From NCBI GenBank assembly GCA_964035545.1, contig OZ037766.1:180001-244000 (forward strand): a stretch of 64,000 nucleotides of DNA, given 5' to 3'. This stretch comes from Bugula neritina (Eukaryota; Bryozoa; Gymnolaemata; Cheilostomatida; Bugulidae). A model generated the notes under the pieces. The model was not told where the DNA came from. It did not search any database and saw only the letters and a program-made list of their open reading frames with translations. Below, one piece after another: positions 25,206 through 38,000 of this stretch. The translations under genes and the position numbers were made by a program. Position 1 is the stretch's first letter, and every line of letters begins with the position of its first letter.

Positions 25206-26335
25206 AGCTATGCGCAACACATATTATGTAATTGGTATAAGTTATTTAATAAGTATAATGCAATATATTTTCATAATCATACTTATACTAGTACTACGTC
25301 TACTGATACTGATAGTGATAGTCATAGTGATACTCATAGTCATAGTCATACTCATGCTCAATAACTCAGTTTCATAGTCATTAAATGATTAATAATTAAT
25401 GATTGTCATTGTGATTTTCACTATTATTGTGACACCCAAACTCTAAAACCAGTACAAATAATCTAATGAAATATGCAATCACAATGACAATAACATTTGA
25501 CTTCTAGTTCTAGCATCAGAATGACTATAACTATAAGTATAAGTCTAAGAATAAAATTAAAACTATCACTATTAGTATTACTATTAGTATAAGTATTAGT
25601 ATTAAATTTAATGTTATTAATATTATTGTTATATAGTTAGTCTAATTTGAACTATGTCTATTGACATTAGTTTATTACTGATATCAAAAATAGAAAATAA
25701 TTTGGTGTGTAACTATAAGTATAAGTACTTTTGAATACCTTTGAAGTTTGAAGATATAGAACACTTGGAAACACTTAATGTTATGCTTATAGAACTGCCT
25801 CATTTGTTTTACAGTGTGAACTACAGGTTAGGTGGTAATTGTGTTGTGTTTTTTTTTAATTTTATTTGTTATATGCCTATGGTCCCTCTGATAATAAATA
25901 CTAGAAGTAGATGAACTGATGAAATATGATATTTTAATTTAGCAGTCGCTCAATCACAATGACAATCAACAATGTCTTCGTCAGAAAAACTGACATAATG
26001 ATTTGCATACTCATAGTGATAGTAATAGCAGGACATCAACATCACCTTCATAATACTTATACTAATACTAATAGTAATAGCTTACTGCGAGACTGGCGGA
26101 CTGAGGCTTGAACCGAATAGTAGTTGATGGTAGAATCACTCAGTCATTGTCAATACTAGAGTTAAACTTACTAAGGTAATTAGTAAGTAATAGTTGGTAA
26201 GAAAGTAGTGTGAGTCACCATCTCACACTTGTACTGTTATACTTATTTGTAATACTTCAAGTTTGTGCAGTGTGCTACACTACAGGTTCTGCTTTATCAC
26301 ACATAATTCTATACTGTTTTAGTGAGAGTTATGGC
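25206..26335. other. AT-rich intergenic or 5' intron DNA
   Basis: Contains a small (agtgat)/(agtcat) array at 25290-25360 and many short atta words. No gene was seen. Confidence 0.5.
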
Positions 26336-26680
26336 TATCTCTACTACTAGTAGTACTAGTACTGCTACTACTACTAGTAGTACTACTACTACTAGTAGTA
26401 GTAGTACTACTAGTACTACTAGTAGTAGTAGTAGTACTACTACTAGTAGTAGTATTAGTACTAGTACTACTACTAGTAGTAGTATTAGTACTAGTACTAA
26501 TACTACTACTAGTAGTAGTAGTACTACTAGTAGTACTAGTAGTACTACTAGTACTACCAGTAGATAGTTATACTAGTAGATAGTTATACTAGTAGATAGT
26601 TATGCTAGTAGATAGTTATACTAGTAGATAGTTATGCTAGTAGTCAGTTATACTAGTAGTTAGTTATACTCGTTTATACA
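26336..26680. repeat. (ACT/AGT)n trinucleotide array followed by 16-bp repeat
   Basis: 26336-26565 is a mirrored mixture of act and agt triplets, able to fold on itself. It is followed by about seven copies of tagtagatagttatac to 26670. Ser/Thr-only frames in it are artefacts. Confidence 0.92.
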
Positions 26681-26974
26681 TATAATGAGCCCTAACCATC
26701 ATCTGGCTTATCATAATTGGTCACGTGTTGTATCAGTATAGGTCTTTTGTCAGTGTGAAGCGTAGTGGTGTCAATACCCACAGCATCTCTACTCTACTGT
26801 ATTATGTATATCTATCGCTAGTAATATTATCTATACTACAGTAATGTTGTAATAATATAGCAATACCGTGCTTATACTCCTCGCTCAGTGAACTCAACTT
26901 GTCAATGGTTAACACTGCGTCTATGTAGCCCAGTTTCACGGCATATCTTCTAGATTATTAGGTGGTACTAGTAC

Positions 26975-27060
26975 CTGTCTGTCTGCCTGTCTGTCTGTGT
27001 GTCTGTCTGCCTGTCTGTCTGTGTGTCTGTCTGTCTGTGTGTCTGTGTGTCTGTAGGATG
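26975..27060. repeat. tgtctgtc microsatellite
   Basis: tgtc/tgtg tetranucleotide run of about 80 bases. Confidence 0.85.
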
Positions 27061-27189
27061 CTGGTGTAGTATAAGATTTAGCTGTGTAAAGATGTTAAGT
27101 CAACTTGTAGGATTACAATATACTATAGACTAATATTTCCATAACACTGAAATTCTCGGTAGTCTGTGTGTAAAGTCTGCACAGTATAT

Positions 27190-27468
27190 GTGTATACTAT
27201 ATCTGTGTATCTGTGTATAGTATATCAGTATATAGTATATCTGTATATAGTATATCTGTGTATAGTATATCTGTATATACTATATCAGTATATAGTATAT
27301 CTGTGTATAGTATATCTGTATATAGTATATCAGTATATAGTATATCTGTATATAGTATATCTGTATATAGTATATCTGTATATAGTATATCTGTATATAG
27401 TATATCTGTATATAGTATATCAGTATATAGTATATCTGTGTATAGTATATAGTATTAGTATATCTGTC
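27190..27468. repeat. 15-bp minisatellite
   Basis: About 18 copies of tatagtatatctgta and variants. Confidence 0.93.
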
Positions 27469-27469
27469 T

Positions 27470-27960
27470 AGTTATTCCTATATAACTATAATATACAATA
27501 CAAGAGACATGAGATAAGAGAGTAGAGAGAAGAAATAACTTCCTCTTGGCTATTCACCCTTGTGGCTGAGTACTCCGTGTGAGATACAGTGAAGTGATTC
27601 CGTGTTCTACAGAAGTACATGCTGGTTGTTGTGCTGGTATCATTGTCAACACGTCGTGATACTGGCTGACGTGACGTGCTGTCATGACGTGACGTGCTGT
27701 CACTCAGAGCTGTCTCGCATAGTCAAAATAGTACACTGCGCGATTTGACAATCTCTTTCTTAAAAAACGATCTCTGTTGATAGCAAAAAACTCTCAAATC
27801 TGGCATAAAATCAATTGGGAGAGAAGTTTGCCAAAGCTGTGTTGCATATTTGATATTGATTTCTCTCAGGCCAAGTCCACACTGAGCTGATCTAATAAAA
27901 TGTTTGTAGAGTTGTACGTGACTACCATATCTGTCTTGTTGCAGAGTCACTCACCTCCAG
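27470..27960. other. Unique DNA without recognised gene
   Basis: Includes a minus-strand frame of 75 codons (27723-27950) with no recognisable domain. Confidence 0.45.
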
Positions 27961-28070
27961 TTGGTGTGTCAATGAGTTAGTCTCAGTCAATGAGTTAGTC
28001 TCAGTCAATGAGTTAGTCTCAGTCAATGAGTTAGTCTCAGTCAATGAGTTAGTCTCAGTCAATTAGTGTA
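27958..28070. repeat. 18-bp repeat
   Basis: About six copies of gagttagtctcagtcaat. Confidence 0.9.
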
Positions 28071-28254
28071 GTATACGCCCCATTGTATTTGCTAATAGGT
28101 TTCTCCCTCTAACTCCAGAGAGTTTTACGAGTTTTCAGAAGCTGGGCATCAGCTAGCCTCACGCTTACAGAAATACCAGCCTGTTTTGGGTGTCCTACAT
28201 TCTAACATATAGTGTGCAGCAAAACACTGGCCCAGATAATATTTACAGCCTTGT

Positions 28255-28558
28255 ATTAGCTGTAGTATTAGTAGCAGTGTTAGTACTAGCAACAGTGATA
28301 GTACTAGTAGCAGTGCTAGTACTAGTAGCAGTGATTGTACTAGTAACAGTCACATCTCTGTAATACACTGTCACATCTCTCTGTAATACACTGTCACATC
28401 TCTGTAGTACAGTGTCACATCTCTGTAATACACTGTCACATCTCTGTAATACACTGTCACATCTCTGTAGTACACTGTCACATCTCTGTAATACACTGTC
28501 ACATCTCTGTAATACACTGTCACATCTCTGTAATACACTGTCACATCTCTCTGTAAAG
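28255..28558. repeat. (AGT)-rich run then 21-bp minisatellite
   Basis: 28255-28350 is agt/gta-rich. 28350-28558 has about ten copies built on cacatctctgtaatacactg. Confidence 0.9.
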
Positions 28559-28859
28559 AAATGAAAAGCTAGCAAGTTCAGTTTGTACTCCCATACAAAG
28601 AATTGTTGGTATGATGAAGTTAATGTCCAGAGTTCATATATATTATATAATAATGGTAGACTACAAGGAAATGGAATACCCAGGGTTGTATATAATTTGA
28701 TTAAGGTGTAAGGCAGCATATCAACTTATTCACTTAGCTGCTGCCCTCTAACTAATTCCCAATGCTGTCTAAATCAATATGTTGTCTGTATTTGCTCACT
28801 CTTTCTGCAGGCTTCCTTTCTCTTGTTTGTGTTGTATAACATGCTGTATGTTACTGTAC

Positions 28860-28965
28860 TGTATAGTGTAGGTATAGAGTAGGTATAGAGTAGGTATAGT
28901 GTAGGTATAGAGTAGGTATAGTGTAGATATAGTGTAGGTATAGAGCAGGTATAGTGTCAGTATAG
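28860..28965. repeat. ggtatagagta repeat before the first visible ORP exon
   Basis: About nine imperfect 11-12 bp copies, ending about 35 bases before the acceptor at 29000. Confidence 0.85.
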
Positions 28966-29000
28966 AATGTAACCTTTGAACCTGCTGCTGCTGGTTTCAG

Positions 29001-32000
29001 GTGCTGCGACAGACCTGAAGAGAGATTCCAGTTTTGATGATGAACTCAACCCTGTGTTCTCACTTGATGACAGGCAGCATCTGGTGATGCCTTCTCTAGT
29101 CGGCAGCGTATCTTCTCCCTCAACACTGTCCACTCTCAGTACCACTCCTATCAGCAGAGTGAGTATCATACACTCACTACTACCAGGGTACACCGCGCTA
29201 GCTTGTCACTCAACAGTGGTGACATGAGCTGCAGGTAGTGACATGAGCTGCAGGTAGTGACATGAGCTGCAGGTAGTGACATGAGCTGCAGGTAGTGACA
29301 TGAGCTGCAGGTAGTGACATGAGCTGCAGGTAGTGACATGAGCTGCAGGTAGTGACATGAGCTGTAGGTAGTGACATGAGCTGCAGATAGTAGTCTGATT
29401 TATTGTCATCTTAAATGGACTTGAAGAGTGAAGGAGGTGACTGAACTATTTGTTTCCTCCTTCCTAAGAAGTCAACAGTCTAAACAGTTGCCATAGCAAC
29501 TGTCTCGCTCTACTTGGTGTTTCAGAATAAACTCTTCTTCTGTGTCAGCAGCAGATAAACTCTTCTTCTGTGTCAGCAGCAGATAAATTCTTCTTCTGTG
29601 TCAGCAGCAGATAAACTCTTCTTCTGTGTCAGCAGCAGATAAACTCTTCTTCTGTGTCAGCAGCAGATAAACTCTTCTTCTGTGTCAGCAGCAGATAAAC
29701 TCTTCTTCTGTGTCAGCAGCTGGTCTCCTGTGATATACTGGTTTCTGTCTCTAGTTGCGTTACACTCCCTGTTAGTACAGGTAATCTACTACCTCCAGTT
29801 CAGCTGTTTACCTCCCAGTCGTGTGATTGTAGATGGAGTCGCCAAGTGAGAACGGGAAGGCTAAGAGGGAGACTCTCAAGGTACGTCACTGCTACTACTA
29901 GTACTAGTACTACAGTATCTCTACACTACTACTACAGTATCTCTACACTACTACTACAGTATCTCTACACTACTACTACAGTATCTCTACACTACCACTA
30001 CAGTATCTCTACACTACCACTACAGTATATCTACACTACTACTACAGTATCTCTACACTACCACTACAGTATCTCTACACTACCACTACAGTATCTCTAC
30101 TCTACCACTACAGTATCTCTACACTACTACTACAGTATCTCTACACTACTACTACAGTATCTCTACACTACTACTACAGTATCTCTACACTACTACTACA
30201 GTATCTCTACACTACTACTACAGTATCTCTACACTACTACTACAGTATCTCTACACTACTACTACAGTATCTCTACACTACTACTACAGTATCTCTACAC
30301 TACTACTACAGTATCTCTACACTACTAATACAGTATCTCTACTCTACTACTACAGTATCTCTACACTACTACTACAGTATCTCTACACTACCACTACAGT
30401 ATCTCTACACTACCACTACAGTATCTCTACACTACTACTACAGTATCTCTACACTACTACTACAGTATCTCTACACTACTAATACAGTATCTCTACTCTA
30501 CTACTACAGTATCTCTACACTACTACTACAGTATTTCTACACTACTACTACAGTATCTCTACACTACTACTACAGTATCTCCACACTACTACTACAGTAT
30601 CTCTACTCTACTAATACAGTATCTCTACACTACTACTACAGTATCTCTACACTACTACTACAGTATCTCTACACTACTACTACAGTATCTCTACACTACT
30701 ACTACAGTATCTCTACTCTACTACTACAGTATCTCTACACTACTACTACAGTATCTCTACGCTACTACTACAGTATCTCTACGCTACTACTACAGTATCT
30801 CTACACTACTACTACTACATTGTATGTTGCTGTCGCAGGTGCAGAAGAGAGAATATCGGATGGAGAAGAAGAAAGCAGCGAAGGAGATACTGTCGACCCT
30901 GAGAGACCCGACAGTGGTGCTCATGGCCGACTACCTGAAGGTGCGAGGTATGCTGAAGAGCTGGACCAAGTTCTACTGCGTACTCAAACCAGGGGTCCTC
31001 ATCCTCTACAAGAGTCAGAAACAGAAGAGTGGCCACTGGGTGGGAACTATTATGCTCAACTCAGCCAATCTGATCGAGAGACCCTCAAAGAAAGACGGTT
31101 TCTGCTTCAAGCTGTACCACCAGCTGGACCAGTCCATATGGGCCCAGAAAGGGCCCAAGGGGGAGAACTATGGTGCAATAACTCAACCCCTCATGTACTC
31201 CAGTGCCATCTTCAGAGCCCCCTCTGAGACTGCAGGTATCCACTCCTTCCTTGCTGCCTACCTGCTGCCATATCAACACGTGTCTATACATATCAACACG
31301 TGTCTATACATATCAACACGTGTCTATACATATCAACACGTGTCTATACATGTCAACACATGTCTATACATATCAACACGTGTCTATACATATCAACACG
31401 TGTATACATATCAACACGTGTCTATACATATCAACACATGTCTATACATATCAACACGTGTCTATACATGTCAACACGTGTCTATACATATCAACACATG
31501 TCTATACATATCAACACTTGTCTATACATATCAACACGTCTCGCAGGTAAGACCTGGATGGAGGCGCTAGAGCTGGCTCTGAGATGCTCTTCTCTGCTGG
31601 TCCGCACTAATTCTGTCCCACAATCCTCTGATGCCGAGCACGCTGACGCAGCTACAGGCACGGCGCACAGTGACCACGTGCTCTGCTATCAGACCAACGG
31701 GGAGGACCTCAACGACAGCGACAGGGAGGACCACTTCAAGGGTGAGCTCAGGCTACACTAGTGTTTCCTGTTTAATATTTTCTCGTGATGTGGTATACTG
31801 TAATACATACCGTACTGTATAGTTATACTGTAATACATACCGTACTGTATAGTTATACTGTAATACATACCGTACTGTATAGTTATACTGTAATACATAC
31901 CGTACTGTATAGTTATACTCTAATACATACCGTACTGTATAGTTATACTCTAATACATACCGTACTGTATAGCTATACTGTAATACATACCGTACTGTAT

Positions 32001-35000
32001 AGTTATACTCTAATACATACCGTACTGTATAGTTATACTCTAATACATACCGTACTGTATAGTTATACTCTAATACATACCGTACTGTATAGTTATACTG
32101 TATAGTTATACCGTATAGTTATACCGTATAGTCAAGAGTGGAATAATGTAACGACTGTTCCTTTTCAGCTGCTTTCACTTCAGGTCAGTATTCTGCATGA
32201 TTCTTTTAGTAGTACAAGCACTGGGACTAATACTACTAGTACTACTACTACAGGGACTAATACTATTAGTACTAGTACTACTACTACTAGTACTGGCACT
32301 GGGACTAATACTACTAGTACTACTACTACTACAGGGACTAATACTACTAGTACTACTACTACTACTACTAGTACTGGCACTGGGACTGATACTACTAGTA
32401 CTTGTAGTGTTATACAGTGTATGTACTACATCTAGTGGTACTACCACAGCTGCGCTAATAAAGCTCTCCAGTGCATGCAGATTCTTGAATCTATTGTATA
32501 ATATTTAGTCTCCCAGCAGATTAACTTACTTCTCTCACGATATTAACTTACTTCTCTCACGATATTAACTTACTTCTCTCATAATATTAACTTACTTCTC
32601 TCATAATACTAACTTACTTCTCTCATAATACTAACTCAACAGTACGCAGTACTAGATAGAAGACAACTCCCAACTGACAAACTATTCAATTAACTGACTA
32701 TTCATCCAATCCGAGCTTCTATTCACACAGATACGCTAATCTATTCCTATCCCACTGCAGATTTTCATACTGGTGGTGGGTTTCACTATATTTCCTGGAT
32801 ATTTGGGGTCGCACGGTGCTTAATATGTCATTGAATTCGCCTTATTTCTAGCAATTTCCTAGTTGAAACATTTATCTATAGACTTTATGAGATCATATTA
32901 TACTTACACTTCTTATCACATGCTAGAGCATGGAGTTTAAAGTTTTATTTGTTTTCTCATTAAAAAGTTGGTTGTATGTTTTATATTGTCCACAGCTCCA
33001 GTGTACTGTTTGGTTTGTGATATTTCTTAGAGTTATCTTCTCTGACATGCGTTGTCTCCTAGTCTCTACTCTCTCAGTACAGCTAACTGTGTGTCTCGCT
33101 AAGTCACAAATCTGTCTTTTACTGGCACTATTTCATGGATCATAGCACAACCTCTATACTGTCCCTACTCTACACTCTCTACTCTACACTCTCTACTCTA
33201 CACTCTCTACTCTACACTCTCTCTACTCTACACTCTCTCTACTCTACTCTCTCTACTCTACACTCTCTACTCTACACTCTCTCTACTCTACTCTCTCTCT
33301 ACTCTACTCTCTCTATTCTACACTCTCTCTACTCTACACTCTCTCTACTCTACTCTCTCTCTACTCTACTCTCTCTCTACTCTACACTCTCTCTACTCTA
33401 CACTCTCTACTCTACACTCTCTACTCTACACTCTCTCTACTCTACACTCTCTCTACTCTACACTCTCTACTCTACACTCTCTCTACTCTACACTCTCCCT
33501 ACTCTACTCTCTCCCTACTCTACACTCTCTCTACTCTACTCTCTCTCTACTCTACTCTCTCTCTACTCTACACTCTCTACTCTACACTCTCCCTACTCTA
33601 CACTCTCTCTACTCTACTCTCTCTACTCTATACTCTCTCTACTCTACTCTCTCTCTACTCTACACTCTCTACTCTACACTCTCTCTACTCTACTCTCTCT
33701 ACTCTACACTCTCTACTCTACACTCTCTCTACTCTACACTCTCTCTACTCTACACTCTCTACTCTACACTCTCTACTCTACACTCTCTACTCTACACTCT
33801 CTACTCTATACTCTCTCTACTCTACACTCTCTACTCTACACTCTCTACTCTACACTCTCTACTCTACACTCTCTCTACTCTACTCTCTCTACTCTACACT
33901 CTCTCTACTCTACTCTCTCTACTCTACACTCTCTACTCTACACTCTCTCTACTCTACACTCTCTACTCTACACTCTCTACTCTACACTCTCTACTCTATA
34001 CTCTCTCTACTCTACACTCTCTACTCTACACTCTCTACTCTACACTCACTCTATTCTACACTCTCTCTACTCTACACTCTCCCTACTCTACTCTCTCCCT
34101 ACTCTACACTCTCTCTACTCTACTCTCTCTCTACTCTACTCTCTCTCTCTACTCTACACTCTCTACTCTACACTCTCTCTACTCTACACTCTCTACTCTA
34201 CACTCTCTACTCTACACTCTCTCTACTCTACTCTCTCTACTCTACACTCTCTCTACTCTACACTCTCTCTATTCTACACTCTCTCTACTCTACACTCTCT
34301 CTACTCTACACTCTCTACTCTACACTCTCTCTACTCTACACTCTCTCTACTCTACACTCTCTACTCTACACTCTCTCTACTCTACACTCTCCCTACTCTA
34401 CTCTCTCCCTACTCTACACTCTCTCTACTCTACTCTCTCTCTACTCTACTCTCTCTCTACTCTACACTCTCTACTCTACACTCTCTACTCTACACTCTCC
34501 CTACTCTACACTCTCTCTACTCTACTCTCTCTACTCTATACTCTCTACTCTACACTCTCTACTCTACACTCTCTACTCTACTCTACACTCTCTACTCTAC
34601 ACTCTCTCTACTCTATACTCTCTACTCTACACTCTCTACTCTACACTCTCTCTACTCTACTCTCTCTACTCTACACTCTCTACTCTACACTCTCTCTACT
34701 CTATACTCTCTACTCTACACTCTCTACTCTACACTCTCTACTCTACTCTACACTCTCTACTCTACACTCTCTCTACTCTACACTCTCTACTCTACACTCT
34801 CCCTACTCTACACTCTCTCTACTCTACACTCTGACATCATGGCACAACCTCTACACTCTCTGACGTCACATCAACATGTTAGTTTTAGCCACGGCGGTTT
34901 TAAAAACCTTCAGATTTAATATCCACCCTTTTGTAGTAGTTGTCTGCCCCTAGTGTTATGGTTTACCTCCAGCTGAATGCATGCATTTGAATTTACTCTT

Positions 35001-38000
35001 TTATTACTAATAATCCAAGTCATTGCACTAACCTACTTCCTGTTGACACATAACTAGTCTACTTGTACTGGCTGTACGGGCAGCACCCCCTAGTGGTGCA
35101 GTCAGCACCCCCTAGTGGTGTAATAACTCTTGTCTTGTTTCTCCCCAGACCTAAAAGAGTCGAGTAGTCGAGCAGACGGAAACGCTGACTGCACGGATGA
35201 GTCAGACAGCACTTCCTGTTCGGAGAGCGAGGAAGAGAGGGGGTCAGACGAGAGAGTGTCGACTGAGCAGCTCAATGTGACCCCCACAGAGACGACGTAC
35301 ACGGAGAATGGAGTAGACATGCTGACCAGCAGCAGCGGCCCTCTGGCTGAGGAGTTCGCTGATGAGAATAAGAATATTATCTGGTGCCTCATGAAACAGG
35401 TGAGTCGTGATATGATATTATATGATATATACTATGATATATACTAAACTATGATATATACTATACTATGATATATACTATACTATGATATATACTATAC
35501 TATGATATATACTATACTATGATATATACTATACTATGATATATACTATACTATGATATATACTATACTATGATATATACTGTACTATGATATATACTAT
35601 ACTATGATATATACTGTACTATGATATATACTATACTATGATATATACTATACTATGATATATACTATGATATATACTGTACTATGATATATACTATACT
35701 ATGATATATACTATACTATGATATATACTGTACTATGATATATACTATACTATGATATATACTGTACTATGATATATACTGTACTATGATATATACTGTA
35801 CTATGATATATACTGTACTATGATATATACTATACTATGATATATACTATACTATGATATATACTATACTATGATATATACTGTACTATGATATATACTG
35901 TACTATGATATATACTGTACTATGATATATACTGTACTATGATATATACTATACTATGATATATACTATACTATGATATATACTGTACTATGATATATAC
36001 TGTACTATGATATATACTATACTATGATATATACTGTACTATGATATATACTGCAGGTCAGACCCGGCATGGATCTCTCCAAAGTAACTCTTCCAACTTT
36101 TATACTTGAGCCTCGATCTCTACTTGAGAAGTTTGCAGACTACTACTACCACTGCAATATACTCTCTAGGTAATATATATTACTATAATATACTCTCTAG
36201 GTAATATATATTACTATATTATACTCTCTAGGTAATATATATTACTATAATATACTGTCTAGGTAATATATATTACTATATTACTATAATATACTCTCTA
36301 GGTAATATATATTACTATAATATACTCTCTAGGTAATATATATTACTATAATATACTGTCTAGGTAATATATATTACTATATTACTATAATATACTCTCT
36401 AGGTAATATATATTACTATAATATACTCTCTAGGTAATATATATTACTATAGTATACTGTCTAGGTAGTATATATTACTATAGTTTATTATTGATTCACA
36501 GAGCTGCCAGATGTGATGACGCGCTGACCCGTATGAAGGAAGTGGTCAGGTGGTACGTCTCCGGGTTCTACAAAACTCCGAAGGGCGTCAAGAAGCCGTA
36601 CAACCCGATTCTGGGTGAGAAGTTCCGGTGCTACTGGCTGAACGAGGAGACTGAGAGTAGAACCTTCTACATAGCTGAGCAGGTGTGTGTCTAGTCTACA
36701 TAGCTGAGCAGGTGTGTGTCTAGTCTACATAGCTGAGCAGGTGTGTGTCTAGTCTACATAGCTGAGCAGGTGTGTGTCTAGTCTACATAGCTGAGCAGGT
36801 GTGTGTCTAGTCTACATAGCTGAGCAGGTGTGTGTCTAGTCTACATAGCTGAGCAGGTGTGTGTCTAGTCTACATAGCTGAGCAGGTGTGTGTCTAGTCT
36901 ACATAGCTGAGCAGGTGTGTGTCTAGTCTACATAGCTGAGCAGGTGTGTGTCTAGTCTACATAGCTGAGCAGGTGTGTGTCTAGTCTACATAGCTGAGCA
37001 GGTGTGTGTCTAGTCTACATAGCTGAGCAGGTGTGTGTCTAGTCTACATAGCTGAGCAGGTGTGTGTCTAGTCTACATAGCTGAGCAGGTGTGTGTCTAG
37101 TCTACATAGCTGAGCAGGTGTGTGTCTAGTCTACATAGCTGAGCAGGTGTGTGTCTAGTCTACATAGCTGAGCAGGTGTGTGTCTAGTCTACATAGCTGA
37201 GCAGGTGTGTGTCTAGTCTACATAGCTGAGCAGGTGTGTGTCTAGTCTACATAGCTGAGCAGGTGTGTGTCTAGTCTACATAGCTGAGCAGGTGTGTGTC
37301 TAGTCTACATAGCTGAGCAGGTGTGTGTCTAGTCTACATAGCTGAGCAGGTGTGTGTCTAGTCTACATAGCTGAGCAGGTGTGTGTCTAGTCTACATAGC
37401 TGAGCAGGTGTGTGTCTAGTCTACATAGCTGAGCAGGTGTGTGTCTAGTCTACATAGCTGAGCAGGTGTGTGTCTAGTCTACATAGCTGAGCAGGCGTGT
37501 GTCTAGTCTACATAGCTGAGCAGGTGTGTGTCTAGTCTACATAGCTGAGCAGGTGTCTAGTCTACAGGTAAACACCTACTCTGTTGACAAAGTGAAACTA
37601 CTCTGTTGACAAAGTGAAACTACTCTGTTGACAAAGTGAAACTACTCTGTTGACAAAGTGAAACTACTCTGTTGACAAAGTGAAACTACTCTGTTGACAA
37701 AGTGAAACTACTCTGTTGACAAAGTGAAACTACTGTGCGTTTGGTTCACAGATATCCCATCACCCCCCAGTCAGTGCCTTCTATGTGACAAACAGACAAG
37801 ACGGGTTCAGCATCAGCTGTGCTGTCCTGGCTAAGTCTAAGTTCTACGGTAACTCAGTCTCTGCCGTGATGGACGGGGTGGGCAAGCTGACCTTCCTCAA
37901 GCTAGGGGAAGATTACTCCATAACTATTCCATATGGCTATGCGAAGGGAATCATCATTGGCTCTCTCACCATGGAGTTGGGAGGTAAAGTGTCCATAGAG

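Noticed and set aside
30815-31291. Minus-strand and alternate plus frames over the PH-domain exon
   Set aside because: Shadows of the true plus-strand ORP frame, which matches the PH domain.
33135-34919. A 594-codon Leu/Ser/Tyr open frame
   Set aside because: It is a read-through of the ctctactctacact array; stop-free because of the repeat composition, with no domain and inside an ORP intron.
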